Shown: piece after piece, positions 8,972 through 22,819 of the stretch
How the letters are laid out: the number at the start of each line of letters is the position of its first letter
Position numbering within the stretch: the first letter of the stretch is position 1
Assembly: GCF_001072375.1 (NCBI RefSeq)
Contig: NZ_JVKV01000002.1
Location: forward strand, 1-41,872
Direction of reading: 5' to 3'
Source: Streptococcus pseudopneumoniae
GTDB lineage: Bacteria > Bacillota > Bacilli > Lactobacillales > Streptococcaceae
Length of the DNA: 41,872 bases
Program-made: the position numbers and the translations under genes
The notes under the pieces: model-generated
What the model saw: the letters and a program-made list of their open reading frames with translations, nothing else
The model's database searches: none
Told to the model about the DNA's origin: nothing

Positions 8972-10212
8972 TGGAGCTTCTTAAACAGCTTCCTCATATT
9001 GAGCCGTATGGGAATCCGCAGTACTTTGTCTACGTGATTGCTACTACCTTGCCCATCTTTATCGGTCTTTTTTTCAAAAAACGCTTTGCCTGGTATGAAA
9101 TACTGGTTAGTCTCTTCTTTATCGTTACCATGTTGACGGGTGGCAAGACCAATCAAATAGCTGCCTTAGGAATCTATCTAATTTGGCAAATTGTACTGGT
9201 TCTTTTTTACAAGCAGTATCGAAAAATTCGAGATGGCAAATGGATTTTCTATCTCGTTAGTCTGTTGTCTTTACTTCCAATCATATTTGTAAAGGCGCAA
9301 ACAGCCATTAACGGAACACAATCCTTGCTGGGTTTTATCGGAATTTCTTATTTGACATTTCGCTCGGTGGGAATCATCATCGAACTTAGAGATGGAGTTA
9401 TTAAGGATTTGAAAATGTGGGAGTATTTGCGTTTTCTTCTCTTTATGCCGACATTTTCAAGTGGTCCTATTGATCGTTTCAAACGTTTTAATGAAAATTA
9501 TAAGACGATACCAGAGCGCGATGAGTTGCTAGATATGCTAGCCGAATCCGTTCGGTATATCATGTGGGGATTTCTGTATAAATTTATCCTAGCTCATATT
9601 CTAGGCGAGATTTTATTGCCACCGCTAAAGAATTTAGCTCTACAAACAGGAGGCGTCTTTAACTATTATGTAGTGGCCATCATGTACACATTTGGTTTGG
9701 AGCTCTTCTTTGACTTTGCAGGTTACTCTATGTTTGCTCTAGCTATTTCAAATCTGATGGGGATTCGTAGTCCAATCAACTTCAACAAACCTTTCTTGTC
9801 AAGGGATTTGAAGGAGTTTTGGAATCGTTGGCACATGAGTTTATCCTTCTGGTTCCGTGACTTTGTCTTTATGCGCATGGTCATGGTGATGACGAGAAAG
9901 AAACTTTTTAAGAATCGAAATGTGACCTCAAGTGTCGCCTATATCCTGAACATGCTCCTTATGGGGTTCTGGCATGGGATAACTTGGTTTTACATCGCCT
10001 ACGGACTCTTTCATGGAGTGGGCTTAGTCATTAATGATGCCTGGGTTCGAAAGAAAAAAACGCTCAATAAAGAACGTAAGAAAGCAGGGCGACCTCCCTT
10101 GCCTGAGAATCGCTGGGCTCAGTTGCTTGGCATGGTGATAACCTTCCATGTCGTGATGGTTTCATTCTTAATCTTTTCTGGATTTTTGAATGATTTATGG
10201 TTTAAAAAATAA
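8968..10212 (+). CDS. dltB: DltB membrane-bound O-acyltransferase
   Basis: MBOAT protein of 414 residues and about 11-12 membrane segments that moves D-alanine from DltC across the membrane. The family motif region [18 protein letters not shown] and the catalytic-histidine segment [11 protein letters not shown] are intact. The start is the ATG in the ATGA overlap with dltA (a second ATG follows directly), with GAGG 8-9 nt upstream. Confidence 0.97.
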   Translation: MMELLKQLPHIEPYGNPQYFVYVIATTLPIFIGLFFKKRFAWYEILVSLFFIVTMLTGGKTNQIAALGIYLIWQIVLVLFYKQYRKIRDGKWIFYLVSLLSLLPIIFVKAQTAINGTQSLLGFIGISYLTFRSVGIIIELRDGVIKDLKMWEYLRFLLFMPTFSSGPIDRFKRFNENYKTIPERDELLDMLAESVRYIMWGFLYKFILAHILGEILLPPLKNLALQTGGVFNYYVVAIMYTFGLELFFDFAGYSMFALAISNLMGIRSPINFNKPFLSRDLKEFWNRWHMSLSFWFRDFVFMRMVMVMTRKKLFKNRNVTSSVAYILNMLLMGFWHGITWFYIAYGLFHGVGLVINDAWVRKKKTLNKERKKAGRPPLPENRWAQLLGMVITFHVVMVSFLIFSGFLNDLWFKK

Positions 10213-10222
10213 AAGGAATTAA

Positions 10223-11726
<1,504 letters not shown>

Positions 11727-11737
11727 TATAGAAAAGG

Positions 11738-11765
11738 AGTTTGAACTTTTTGTTCAGACTTTTTT
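11738..11765 (+). terminator. Terminator of dltXABCD
   Basis: AGTTTGAAC (11738-11746) pairs with GTTCAGACT (11752-11760), one wobble, five-T loop, followed by TTTTT. Confidence 0.85.
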
Positions 11766-11827
11766 ATGAAATGTCGGATAGGTTACCTTCAAAAAGGTTA
11801 AAAGTTTAAAAATGATGCTAAATAGCG

Positions 11828-11833
11828 TATAAT
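11828..11833 (+). promoter_or_regulatory. -10 of the surface 5'-nucleotidase gene
   Basis: TATAAT lies 32 nt before the start codon, with a poor -35 (tttaaa) 17 bp upstream. AAAGGGAT is the likely ribosome binding site. Confidence 0.6.
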
Positions 11834-11864
11834 AGTAGGAGAAAGAAGAGAAAGGGATTTCAAT

Positions 11865-14054
11865 ATGAATAAACGTTTTTTGTTGCCTGTGCTATCGACA
11901 GCCCTATTAGCTCCAGCCTTTTTAGCTGGACAAGTCTATGCTGAAGAAAGTACTAGTTCTTCAGAAGCTACAGAAGTTGTGAGCACTACAGAAGCACCAG
12001 TAGTGACAGCGACTCCTGAGGTTGTTACAAGTCCGGCAACGCCAGTTGAAGAGGCTGCACCTCAAAAAGAAGAAGCAGATACTGTTATCTTGCATACCAA
12101 TGACGTGCATGGTCGTATTGTAGAAGAAAAAGGAGTAATCGGAGATGCCAAACTCGCAACGGTTATTGAGAAGGAGCGAGAAAAGAGCAATCAAACGACT
12201 CTAGTAGTAGATGCAGGCGATGCCTTCCAAGGTCTGCCAATTTCAAACTCTACAAAGGGTGAAGCACGTGCCAAAATCTTAAACGAGATGGGCTATGATG
12301 CTATGGCTGTAGGAAATCATGAGTTTGACTTTGGACTTGATGAAGTTAAAAAATACAAAGAAATTTTGAACTTCCCATTGCTCAGCTCAAACACTTATGT
12401 CAATGGTGCTCGTTTATTTGAAGCAGCAACAATTGTTGATAAGAATAAGGATGTTGAAGGTGATGAATTTGTCGTCATCGGTGTGACAACGCCTGAAACA
12501 GCTACTAAGACCCACCCTAAAAATGTTAAAGGCGTAACCTTTACAGAACCTATTGCAGAGGTTAACAAGGTTATCGAAGAAATTCAAGCTAAAGCCTTGG
12601 CAGAAGGCAAAGACTACAAACACTATGTTGTCCTTGCTCACTTGGGAGTTGATACAACAACACCAGTAGAATGGCGCGGTTCAACACTTGCAGAAGCACT
12701 TTCAAAAAATCCTCTTTTGAAAGGTAAGCGTGTTACTGTTATTGATGGTCACTCTCATACAGTAGAATCGACTACTTATGGAGACAATGTTACATACAAC
12801 CAGACAGGAAGCTATCTCCATAACGTTGGTAAAATCACTTACAAATCTCGCCAATTATTGGGGAATCCTTCACTCATTGCGGCTGCAGATGCTAAGAAAT
12901 TGGAAGCTAATCCAAAAATTGAAAAACTTGTCAAGGACATCAAACAAAAGTATGACGCTGAAAATGCTATAGAGGTTGTTTCAAATAGTCCAGTTGAATT
13001 GAACGGTGACCGTGAAAATGTCCGTGTCCGTGAAACCAACCTTGGAAATGTTGTCGCAGATTCTCTCTATCAGTATGGTCAAACAGGATTTAGTCATCCG
13101 ACGGATATCGCTGTGACCAATGGTGGTGGCCTGCGTGAAACGATTGCTAAAGATAAGCCAATTACAAAAGGAAATGTCATTGCGGTTTTACCATTTGGGA
13201 ACACAATTTCACAAATTCAAGTAACTGGTCAGCAAGTTTTTGAAATGTTTGAAAAATCACTCGGATCTATTTTGCAGGTTGATAAGGCAGGAAAAACTGT
13301 CTTGGATGAAAATGGTCAACCATTGCTAGAACCAAGTGGTGGATTCTTACAGATTTCAGGAGCCAAGGTCTATTACGATACAAACCTAGCTGCAGGCAAA
13401 CGTGTCTTGGCTATTCAAGTTAAGAATCGTACGACTGGTCTTTATGAAAAACTAGATTTGGAAAAAGTCTACTACCTAGCAACCAATGACTTCCTTGCAG
13501 CAGGTGGTGATGGTTATACCATGCTTGGTGGTGCCAGAGAAGAAGGCCCTTCAATGGATGCTGCCTTTGAAGATTACCTTAAAACAGCTGATTTGACTCA
13601 GTATGAAAAGGTAAATCCAAACTCACGCACGATTTCTGTGGATTCAAAAATATTTAAACTGCCAGAAGATCAAGGTAAAGAGCAAGATCCAGCTAAACCA
13701 GGAAAAGATTCAGCAACAGATCCAGCTAAACCAGGAAAAACTCAGGAAACAACTCCGGCTAATTCAGGAAATGATGCAACTAAGCCAGGAAAAGTTCAAA
13801 AGACAACTCCAGCTAAATCGGAGCAAGATTCAGTAACAAAAACAACTCCATCAGGAAAAAATCAGGGAACAACTCCTGCTCAAACATCTACTGTAAAAGT
13901 TGATTATAAGGTTGCAGATCAGTTTGCTAACAAGACAGTCGTATCAGAAAAATTACTTCCTAATACAGGTAGTGAGCAATCTATTTTCATGATGCTATTG
14001 GGTATGATTCTTGGAGTGACAGCCCTCTGGACTAGTCGTAAACAAGAAAAATAA
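11865..14054 (+). CDS. LPxTG-anchored 5'-nucleotidase / 2',3'-cyclic nucleotide phosphodiesterase
   Basis: A 729-residue cell-wall enzyme. The signal peptide is cleaved after about residue 26 (VYA/EE). A metallophosphoesterase domain follows, with dimetal motifs TNDVHGR (D80, H82), DAGD (116-119), GNHEFD (150-155) and DGHSHT. The C-terminal 5'-nucleotidase domain begins near 370 and carries NGGGLR and the GGDGY substrate stack. Residues about 600-680 are degenerate PAKPGK-type repeats that span the wall. The sorting signal is LPNTG (698-702), a hydrophobic helix and a basic tail. Known relatives release adenosine from extracellular ATP/ADP/AMP, and Haemophilus NadN is in the same superfamily. 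The exact substrate here is inferred. Confidence 0.92.
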   Translation: MNKRFLLPVLSTALLAPAFLAGQVYAEESTSSSEATEVVSTTEAPVVTATPEVVTSPATPVEEAAPQKEEADTVILHTNDVHGRIVEEKGVIGDAKLATVIEKEREKSNQTTLVVDAGDAFQGLPISNSTKGEARAKILNEMGYDAMAVGNHEFDFGLDEVKKYKEILNFPLLSSNTYVNGARLFEAATIVDKNKDVEGDEFVVIGVTTPETATKTHPKNVKGVTFTEPIAEVNKVIEEIQAKALAEGKDYKHYVVLAHLGVDTTTPVEWRGSTLAEALSKNPLLKGKRVTVIDGHSHTVESTTYGDNVTYNQTGSYLHNVGKITYKSRQLLGNPSLIAAADAKKLEANPKIEKLVKDIKQKYDAENAIEVVSNSPVELNGDRENVRVRETNLGNVVADSLYQYGQTGFSHPTDIAVTNGGGLRETIAKDKPITKGNVIAVLPFGNTISQIQVTGQQVFEMFEKSLGSILQVDKAGKTVLDENGQPLLEPSGGFLQISGAKVYYDTNLAAGKRVLAIQVKNRTTGLYEKLDLEKVYYLATNDFLAAGGDGYTMLGGAREEGPSMDAAFEDYLKTADLTQYEKVNPNSRTISVDSKIFKLPEDQGKEQDPAKPGKDSATDPAKPGKTQETTPANSGNDATKPGKVQKTTPAKSEQDSVTKTTPSGKNQGTTPAQTSTVKVDYKVADQFANKTVVSEKLLPNTGSEQSIFMMLLGMILGVTALWTSRKQEK

Positions 14055-14060
14055 TTCTAC

Positions 14061-14095
14061 AAGATGAAAACATCTCAGGTGTTTTCATCTTTTTT
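14061..14095 (+). terminator. Terminator of the surface nucleotidase gene
   Basis: AAGATGAAAACA (14061-14072) pairs perfectly with TGTTTTCATCTT (14080-14091), followed by a T-run. It lies directly before the adc promoter. Confidence 0.92.
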
Positions 14096-14096
14096 C

Positions 14097-14135
14097 TTGA
14101 CTCCTTGCTTGGATGTGATATACTTAACTAGTAAA
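14097..14135 (+). promoter_or_regulatory. adcRCBA promoter with AdcR-like operator
   Basis: TTGACT (14097-14102), a 16-bp spacer ending TGA, and TATACT (14119-14124, extended -10). Overlapping the predicted start of transcription is TTAACTAGTAAA (14124-14135), 11 of 12 positions of the known AdcR box TTAACYRGTTAA. AdcR bound to zinc should shut the operon off here. The leader then runs through a BOX element to adcR. Confidence 0.78.
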
Positions 14136-14146
14136 GGAATGGCGCG

Positions 14147-14251
14147 ATACTCAATAAAAATCAAAGAGCAAACTAGGAAGCGAGACGCAGGCTGTACTTG
14201 AGTACGCCAAGACGAAGCTGACGTGGTTTGAATTTGATTTTTGAAGAGTAT
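14147..14251 (-). repeat. BOX element (A-C type, without boxB)
   Basis: About 105 bp flanked by the inverted ends ATACTC and GAGTAT. The left part has the boxC-like aatcaaagagcaaactagg, the right part the boxA core gctgacgtggtttgaa shared with position 11-26. No boxB unit is seen. It lies in the adcR leader, between promoter and coding sequence. Confidence 0.85.
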
Positions 14252-14298
14252 GAAAACCTTGTATTTATAGAAATTCCGTTCTGAGAAAGGAGCAAATC

Positions 14299-14739
14299 AT
14301 GAGACAGTTGGCAAAAGATATCGATCATTTTTTAAATGAGATTATTCTCAAGGCGGAAAATCAGCATGAAATTCTCATTGGTCATTGTACCAGTGATGTA
14401 GCCTTGACCAATACCCAGGAGCATATTCTCATGCTTTTATCAGAGGAGTCGCTCACCAACTCTGAGTTGGCGCGTCGTCTCAATGTCAGTCAAGCTGCCG
14501 TTACCAAAGCTATCAAATCCCTGGTTAAGGAGGGAATGTTAGAAACGTCTAAGGACCCTAAGGATGCTCGTGTTGTCTTCTACCAATTGACAGACTTAGC
14601 TCGACCTATTGCTGAGGAACACCACCATCATCATGAACATACCCTCTCGGCTTATGAGCAGGTTGCCACTCAGTTCACACCAAACGAACAAAAAATTATC
14701 CAGCGGTTTTTAACTGCTTTAGTAGGAGAAATCAAGTAA
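14299..14739 (+). CDS. adcR: Zinc-responsive MarR-family repressor AdcR
   Basis: A 146-residue winged-helix repressor that binds DNA with zinc and controls zinc uptake. The zinc ligands known from pneumococcal AdcR are all present: E24, C30, E41, H42, E107, H108 and H112, the last in a run of five histidines (108-112). The recognition helix region is [27 protein letters not shown] precedes the start. The adcC start codon shares the last base of the adcR stop. Autoregulation is expected through the operator at 14124-14135. Confidence 0.96.
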   Translation: MRQLAKDIDHFLNEIILKAENQHEILIGHCTSDVALTNTQEHILMLLSEESLTNSELARRLNVSQAAVTKAIKSLVKEGMLETSKDPKDARVVFYQLTDLARPIAEEHHHHHEHTLSAYEQVATQFTPNEQKIIQRFLTALVGEIK

Positions 14740-15443
14740 TGAGATACATCACAGTAGAGGATTTGTCCTTCTATTATGACAAGGAACCTGTGCTTGAGCA
14801 TATCAATTACAGTGTTGATAGTGGGGAATTTGTCACCCTTACTGGGGAAAATGGAGCAGCCAAGACAACGCTAATCAAGGCTAGCCTTGGAATTCTTCAA
14901 CCACGAATTGGGAAAGTAACCATCTCAAAGACAAATATTCATGGGAAAAAGCTAAGAATTGCCTATCTTCCTCAACAGATTGCAAGTTTTAATGCGGGCT
15001 TTCCAAGTACTGTTTATGAGTTTGTCAAATCAGGTCGCTACCCAAGAAAGGGCTGGTTCCGTCGTTTGAATGCCCACGATGAAGAACATATTAAGGCTAG
15101 TTTAAACTCTGTCGGTATGTGGGAACATCGGGATAAGCGCATTGGCTCTCTCTCTGGCGGACAAAAGCAAAGAGCGGTCATTGCACGTATGTTTGCTTCA
15201 GATCCAGATATCTTTATCTTGGATGAGCCGACAACAGGGATGGATGCAGGTACCAAGAATGAATTTTATGAGCTCATGCACCATAGTGCCCACCATCATG
15301 GCAAGGCTGTTTTGATGATTACTCACGATCCCGAAGAAGTCAAGGACTATGCAGATCGTAACATCCACCTTGTTCGAGACCAAGATTCGCCATGGCGTTG
15401 TTTCAATGTCCATGAAAATGATCAGGAGGTGGGCCATGTTTAA
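14739..15443 (+). CDS. adcC: Zinc ABC transporter ATP-binding protein AdcC
   Basis: A 234-residue cytosolic ATPase of the zinc importer. It has the Walker A region [10 protein letters not shown] (about 36-45), signature LSGGQKQR, Walker [14 protein letters not shown] and the switch histidine in ITHDPEE. The usual Gly before the Walker A lysine is Ala (GAAKTT rather than GxGKTT). I recall the same residue in pneumococcal AdcC, so this is probably a lineage feature and not damage. It overlaps adcR by 1 bp and adcB by 8 bp. Confidence 0.95.
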   Translation: MRYITVEDLSFYYDKEPVLEHINYSVDSGEFVTLTGENGAAKTTLIKASLGILQPRIGKVTISKTNIHGKKLRIAYLPQQIASFNAGFPSTVYEFVKSGRYPRKGWFRRLNAHDEEHIKASLNSVGMWEHRDKRIGSLSGGQKQRAVIARMFASDPDIFILDEPTTGMDAGTKNEFYELMHHSAHHHGKAVLMITHDPEEVKDYADRNIHLVRDQDSPWRCFNVHENDQEVGHV

Positions 15444-16242
15444 TCTATTGTCTTATGATTTTATGCAGCGGGCCTTTTTGGCTGTTATTGCCATGAGTCT
15501 CTTCTCACCAGTCCTTGGGACCTTCCTTATCTTGCGTCGTCAAAGTCTCATGAGTGATACACTGAGTCACGTATCGCTATCAGGTGTGGCCTTTGGTTTG
15601 GTTTTAGGGATTTCTCCGACCATCTCGACTATTGCTATTGTCTTGATTGCGGCGGTCTTTCTTGAATATCTCCGCACGGTTTACAAGAGCTTTATGGAGA
15701 TTGGAACAGCTATCCTCATGTCAACAGGTCTTGCGGTTTCACTCATTGTTATGAGTAAGGGTAAGAGCTCTAGCTCGATGAGTTTGGACCAATACCTCTT
15801 TGGTTCTATTGTGACTATCAGTCAAGAACAGGTAATTGGGCTTTTTGTCATTGCAGCGGTTGTTTTAATTCTGACCTTCCTCTTTTTGAGACCCATGTAC
15901 ATCTTAACGTTTGACGAGGATACAGCTTTTGTAGATGGCCTTCCAGTGCGTACTATGTCTATCCTCTTTAACATGGTGACGGGTGTGGCTATTGCTCTTA
16001 TGATTCCAGCTGCAGGAGCACTCTTGGTATCGACCATCATGGTCCTACCAGCTAGTATCGCTTTGCGTTTAGGGAAGAACTTTAGTTCGGTGATGATTCT
16101 TGCCAGCGTTATTGGTTTTCTAGGTATGGTGGCGGGACTTTATATCTCCTACTATGCAGAGACACCACCGAGTGCAAGTATTACCATTATCTTTGTAGTT
16201 GTCTTTTTGTTAGTCAGCTTACTCAAACGTTTTATCAAATAG
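15436..16242 (+). CDS. adcB: Zinc ABC transporter permease AdcB
   Basis: A 268-residue ABC-3 family permease with about eight to nine membrane segments. The start at 15436 is chosen because AGGAGGTGG lies just upstream within the adcC end. A longer in-frame extension into adcC has no ribosome site and is hydrophilic. The [17 protein letters not shown] segment is the conserved ABC-3 motif that includes the coupling region. It pairs with AdcC and AdcA. Confidence 0.95.
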   Translation: MFNLLSYDFMQRAFLAVIAMSLFSPVLGTFLILRRQSLMSDTLSHVSLSGVAFGLVLGISPTISTIAIVLIAAVFLEYLRTVYKSFMEIGTAILMSTGLAVSLIVMSKGKSSSSMSLDQYLFGSIVTISQEQVIGLFVIAAVVLILTFLFLRPMYILTFDEDTAFVDGLPVRTMSILFNMVTGVAIALMIPAAGALLVSTIMVLPASIALRLGKNFSSVMILASVIGFLGMVAGLYISYYAETPPSASITIIFVVVFLLVSLLKRFIK

Positions 16243-16251
16243 GAGAAGAAA

Positions 16252-17754
16252 ATGAAAAAACTAGGCCTACTTTTGGCAAGTCTTGTGACGGTATTCTTAG
16301 TCGCTTGTTCCAATCAAAAACAGGCAGACGGGAAATTAAATATCGTCACAACATTCTACCCTGTTTACGAATTTACCAAACAAGTAGCAGGCGATACAGC
16401 CAATGTCGAGCTCTTGATTGGGGCAGGGACAGAACCACATGATTATGAACCGTCGCCTAAGGCAGTTGCTAAAATCCAAGACGCCGACGCCTTTGTGTAT
16501 GAAAATGAGAACATGGAAACATGGGTTCCCAAGCTTTTAGATTCACTAGATGCCAAAAAAGTAAAAACAATCAAGGCTACTGGAGATATGTTGCTTCTTC
16601 CAGGAAGTGAAGAAGAGGAAGACCATGACCATGGCGAAGAAGGCCATCATCACGAGTATGACCCTCATGTATGGTTGTCTCCTGCGCGTGCAATCAAACT
16701 TGTAGAGCACATCCGTGATAGTCTTTCAGCTGACTATCCAGATAAGAAGGCAACTTTTGAGCAAAATGCAGCTGCCTATATCGAGAAATTACAAGCTCTG
16801 GACAAGGCATATACTGAAGGTCTTTCTAGTGCTAAACAAAAGAGTTTTGTGACTCAGCACGCTGCCTTTCGTTATCTAGCCTTAGACTACGGACTTAATC
16901 AAGTCTCTATCTCAGGTCTGTCGCCAGATGCTGAACCGTCAGCAAGTCGCTTGGCAGAATTGACCGAGTACATCAAGAAAAATAAGATTTCTTATATCTA
17001 CTTTGAAGAAAATGCCTCTCAAGCTTTAGCCAATACTCTTTCAAAAGAAACAGGAGTTAAGTTAGACGTTCTGAATCCTCTGGAAAGCCTGACCGAAGAG
17101 GACATGGAGGCTGGTGAGAACTATATCTCTGTCATGGAGAAAAATCTCAAGGCCCTCAAGCAAACAACTGACCAAGCAGGGGCAGAAATTGAGCCAGAAA
17201 AAGCAGAGGAAACTAAAACAGTTCAAAATGGTTACTTTGAGGATGCAGATGTCAAGGATCGTACCTTGAGTGACTATGCTGGTAACTGGCAGTCTGTTTA
17301 TCCTTTCCTTGAAAATGGTACTCTAGACCAAGTCTTTGACTACAAGGCTAAGTTGACTGGTAAGATGACTAAGGATGAATACAAGGCCTACTATCAAAAA
17401 GGCTATCAAACCGATGTATCTAAGATAAATATCACGGATAATACTATGGAATTCATCCAAGGTGACCAAAGTAAGAAATATACATACAAGTATGTCGGCA
17501 AGAAAATTTTGACTTATAAGAAAGGGAATCGAGGAGTTCGTTATCTCTTTGAAGCGACAGATGCGGATGCTGGACAATTTAAGTATGTTCAGTTTAGCGA
17601 CCACAATATCGCTCCAGTCAAGGCAGAACATTTCCATATCTTCTTTGGAGGTACTAGCCAGGAAGCCCTCTTTGAAGAAATGGATAACTGGCCAACCTAC
17701 TATCCAGATGGCTTATCTGGCCAAGAAATCGCCCAAGAAATGCTGGCTCATTAA
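16252..17754 (+). CDS. adcA: Zinc-binding lipoprotein AdcA with C-terminal ZinT domain
   Basis: A 500-residue cluster A-I solute-binding lipoprotein, with lipobox L-V-A-C and lipidated Cys19. The metal-binding domain includes H63, a His/acidic flexible loop at about 120-137 (DHDHGEEGHHHE) and H139. From about residue 320 a ZinT-like domain follows (a second zinc site, with the HFHIFFG motif near 462-468), as in the two-domain AdcA of pneumococcus. AGGAGAAG precedes the ATG. It is the last gene of the adc operon, ended by the hairpin at 17772-17826. Confidence 0.96.
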   Translation: MKKLGLLLASLVTVFLVACSNQKQADGKLNIVTTFYPVYEFTKQVAGDTANVELLIGAGTEPHDYEPSPKAVAKIQDADAFVYENENMETWVPKLLDSLDAKKVKTIKATGDMLLLPGSEEEEDHDHGEEGHHHEYDPHVWLSPARAIKLVEHIRDSLSADYPDKKATFEQNAAAYIEKLQALDKAYTEGLSSAKQKSFVTQHAAFRYLALDYGLNQVSISGLSPDAEPSASRLAELTEYIKKNKISYIYFEENASQALANTLSKETGVKLDVLNPLESLTEEDMEAGENYISVMEKNLKALKQTTDQAGAEIEPEKAEETKTVQNGYFEDADVKDRTLSDYAGNWQSVYPFLENGTLDQVFDYKAKLTGKMTKDEYKAYYQKGYQTDVSKINITDNTMEFIQGDQSKKYTYKYVGKKILTYKKGNRGVRYLFEATDADAGQFKYVQFSDHNIAPVKAEHFHIFFGGTSQEALFEEMDNWPTYYPDGLSGQEIAQEMLAH

Positions 17755-17771
17755 GATACGATTCACATGAT

Positions 17772-17826
17772 AAAAGCGAACAGGAAAGTTTTCTGGTTAT
17801 CAGAATCCTCTCTTGTCCGCTTTTTT
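17772..17826. terminator. adcA terminator, SPRITE-like repeat
   Basis: AAAAGCGAACA at the left pairs with TGTCCGCTTTT at the right with one mismatch, followed by T6. The interior is itself an imperfect inverted repeat (agttttctg...atcagaat). The whole 45-bp unit is closely similar, in reverse orientation, to 26562-26618, so it looks like a dispersed terminator-type repeat (the SPRITE class described in pneumococcus is the nearest known type). It may serve both adcA and the convergent phosphatase gene. Confidence 0.7.
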
Positions 17827-17896
17827 GAGTTTTGTCAGTTAAAGAGCTTTTGCACTTCTTTTTGTACTTATGGCCTTATTGAATACCAAGTTTTCA

Positions 17897-18754
17897 TTAC
17901 TTGTCAAAGCCTTGTAAAGCCTTTTCGCGTTCTTCTACTTGTCCCTTGGCATCTAGTTTATTACCACCGTAAACTGCTGTTTCCCATGATCCATACATTG
18001 GATTTGGGAAGATGATGAATTTTTCACCAAATTCTTTTTGCAATTCTTCAAGTTGTTTGTCACGATCAGCTTCAGAAGTCTTAGAAAATTCTGCAAAGTC
18101 TACAAGGTTATCACCAAATAGTAACACAAGATTTGTCTTTTCTTGAACCGCTTGTCGACGACCTTCTTTGGATTTCACACCACTTTCTAGAAACATGAGG
18201 TGATCACGTCCTTGTACAGGAATACCTTCGCTTTCTAGATTTTTAATGGTCGCATCTACTTGGTCGACTGAACGGTCAGAAATATAGTAGATTTGGACAC
18301 CGTTTTGATCGGCAAACTGAAGAAAATCTTTAGCACCTGGGACGGCTTTTGCTGCAGCTTTTTGGACCCAAACATCCCAATTTTCAGGTGTGAATGCTGT
18401 TCCATCTTTGACATTTTGAACTTGATAAGGACTGTTATCTAGGACCGTTTCGTCCAAGTCCAAAACAATCGAATAAGGCTTATCTGATTCTGTTTTCAGT
18501 AATTCCTTTAGACGATCTGTAGCAACATTATAACCTTGTAGATACAAGGCTTTTGTTTCGGCCGCTTTTTGATACCAGAGAGTTGACATGGTATTTTCTC
18601 TAGACCGTAGTTGGTCGTAAGTCATTGTAATCTGATTGTCAGATGAGTTATTAGCGGATGTTTGTGTTTCTGTGGATTTTGTGGCGCAGCTGGTCAATAA
18701 GATGACAGATGCAAGTGCAGAAACGATTGTAACAGTGGTTTTAGCTGTTTTCAT
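17897..18754 (-). CDS. lppC: Lipoprotein e(P4)-family acid phosphatase / 5'-nucleotidase
   Basis: A 285-residue secreted lipoprotein of the HAD superfamily (class C acid phosphatase). The lipobox is L-T-S-C (Cys23), and the HAD motif DLDET at 99-103 has the nucleophile and acid/base aspartates D99 and D101. YISDR (motif II) and LLFGDNLVDF (motif IV) follow. The start at 18754 has GGAGAC upstream and places the signal peptide correctly; a longer reading does not. The family dephosphorylates small phosphomonoesters including NMN and nucleotides outside the membrane. The gene symbol follows the LppC-type streptococcal proteins. Confidence 0.9.
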   Translation of the reverse strand: MKTAKTTVTIVSALASVILLTSCATKSTETQTSANNSSDNQITMTYDQLRSRENTMSTLWYQKAAETKALYLQGYNVATDRLKELLKTESDKPYSIVLDLDETVLDNSPYQVQNVKDGTAFTPENWDVWVQKAAAKAVPGAKDFLQFADQNGVQIYYISDRSVDQVDATIKNLESEGIPVQGRDHLMFLESGVKSKEGRRQAVQEKTNLVLLFGDNLVDFAEFSKTSEADRDKQLEELQKEFGEKFIIFPNPMYGSWETAVYGGNKLDAKGQVEEREKALQGFDK

Positions 18755-18785
18755 AAAATGTCTCCTGTCTATTAATTTCAATAAC

Positions 18786-18823
18786 AGTATAGCATGAGGG
18801 AATAGTTAAGGCAAGCGTTTTCC
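18786..18823 (-). promoter_or_regulatory. Promoter of the e(P4)-type phosphatase with cre-like overlap
   Basis: On the minus strand, TTGCCT (18809-18814), 17 bp ending TGC, TATACT (18786-18791). The -35 lies in ggcaagcgttttcc (18810-18823), which matches 11 of 14 cre positions. The cre reading is weak. Confidence 0.6.
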
Positions 18824-18899
18824 TAAATATGGACTTGATTTTTCAAAGAAAGATGTAGATAATTAACGGATTAGAGGAAGAGAAAAATATTTTAAAACC

Positions 18900-18928
18900 T
18901 TGAAAAATCTAGCTAAATAGGGTATAAT
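18900..18928 (+). promoter_or_regulatory. Promoter of rpoBC
   Basis: TTGAAA (18900-18905), 17 bp, TATAAT (18923-18928). It gives a leader of about 250 nt before rpoB. Confidence 0.85.
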
Positions 18929-18934
18929 GTAAAT

Positions 18935-19184
18935 AATCATTTGTCGTAGGTTTTGTCTGAAATATTGTCCGGACAAGGCTCACAGCAGTTAAATCTCCTG
19001 AAAAAGTCGGATTTAGCTGCTCTTTTTGTGCTTTTTTTCAGTTTTTTTGACCTTTGTAACAAAGATTTAAAGATTCTGAAAATTAGTCGAGGGGGATAAG
19101 TTGATAGGGTTTTTAGAACCATCTAACGATAATTACTAGCTTAGATCACTAAGCTTGGAACTTTATTTAAAAAGGAGAATCATC
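18935..19184 (+). ncRNA. Structured rpoB leader with internal terminator-like hairpin (candidate Lacto-rpoB RNA)
   Basis: The leader contains the palindrome TTGTCCGGACAA (18965-18976). A long hairpin follows, AGCAGTTAAATC (18984-18995) with GATTTAGCTGCT (19010-19021), followed by CTTTTTG. It looks like a Rho-independent terminator about 85 nt downstream of the promoter and 160 nt upstream of the start codon, a layout suited to attenuation. Lactobacillales have a described conserved RNA (Lacto-rpoB) in this location. I could not compare against the covariance model. Confidence 0.6.
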
Positions 19185-22787
<3,603 letters not shown>

Positions 22788-22819
22788 GTAGCTCACCTAG
22801 AATAGAAAGGGAAGAAATA

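Noticed and set aside
13670..13900. Tandem repeat array at the end of the nucleotidase gene
   Set aside because: The PAKPGK-like units are degenerate coding repeats of a wall-spanning region and not a separate DNA element.
19155..19184. ATG ten codons upstream of the rpoB TTG
   Set aside because: No ribosome site, whereas AAAGGAG stands at the right distance from the TTG and the protein then starts as in other streptococci.
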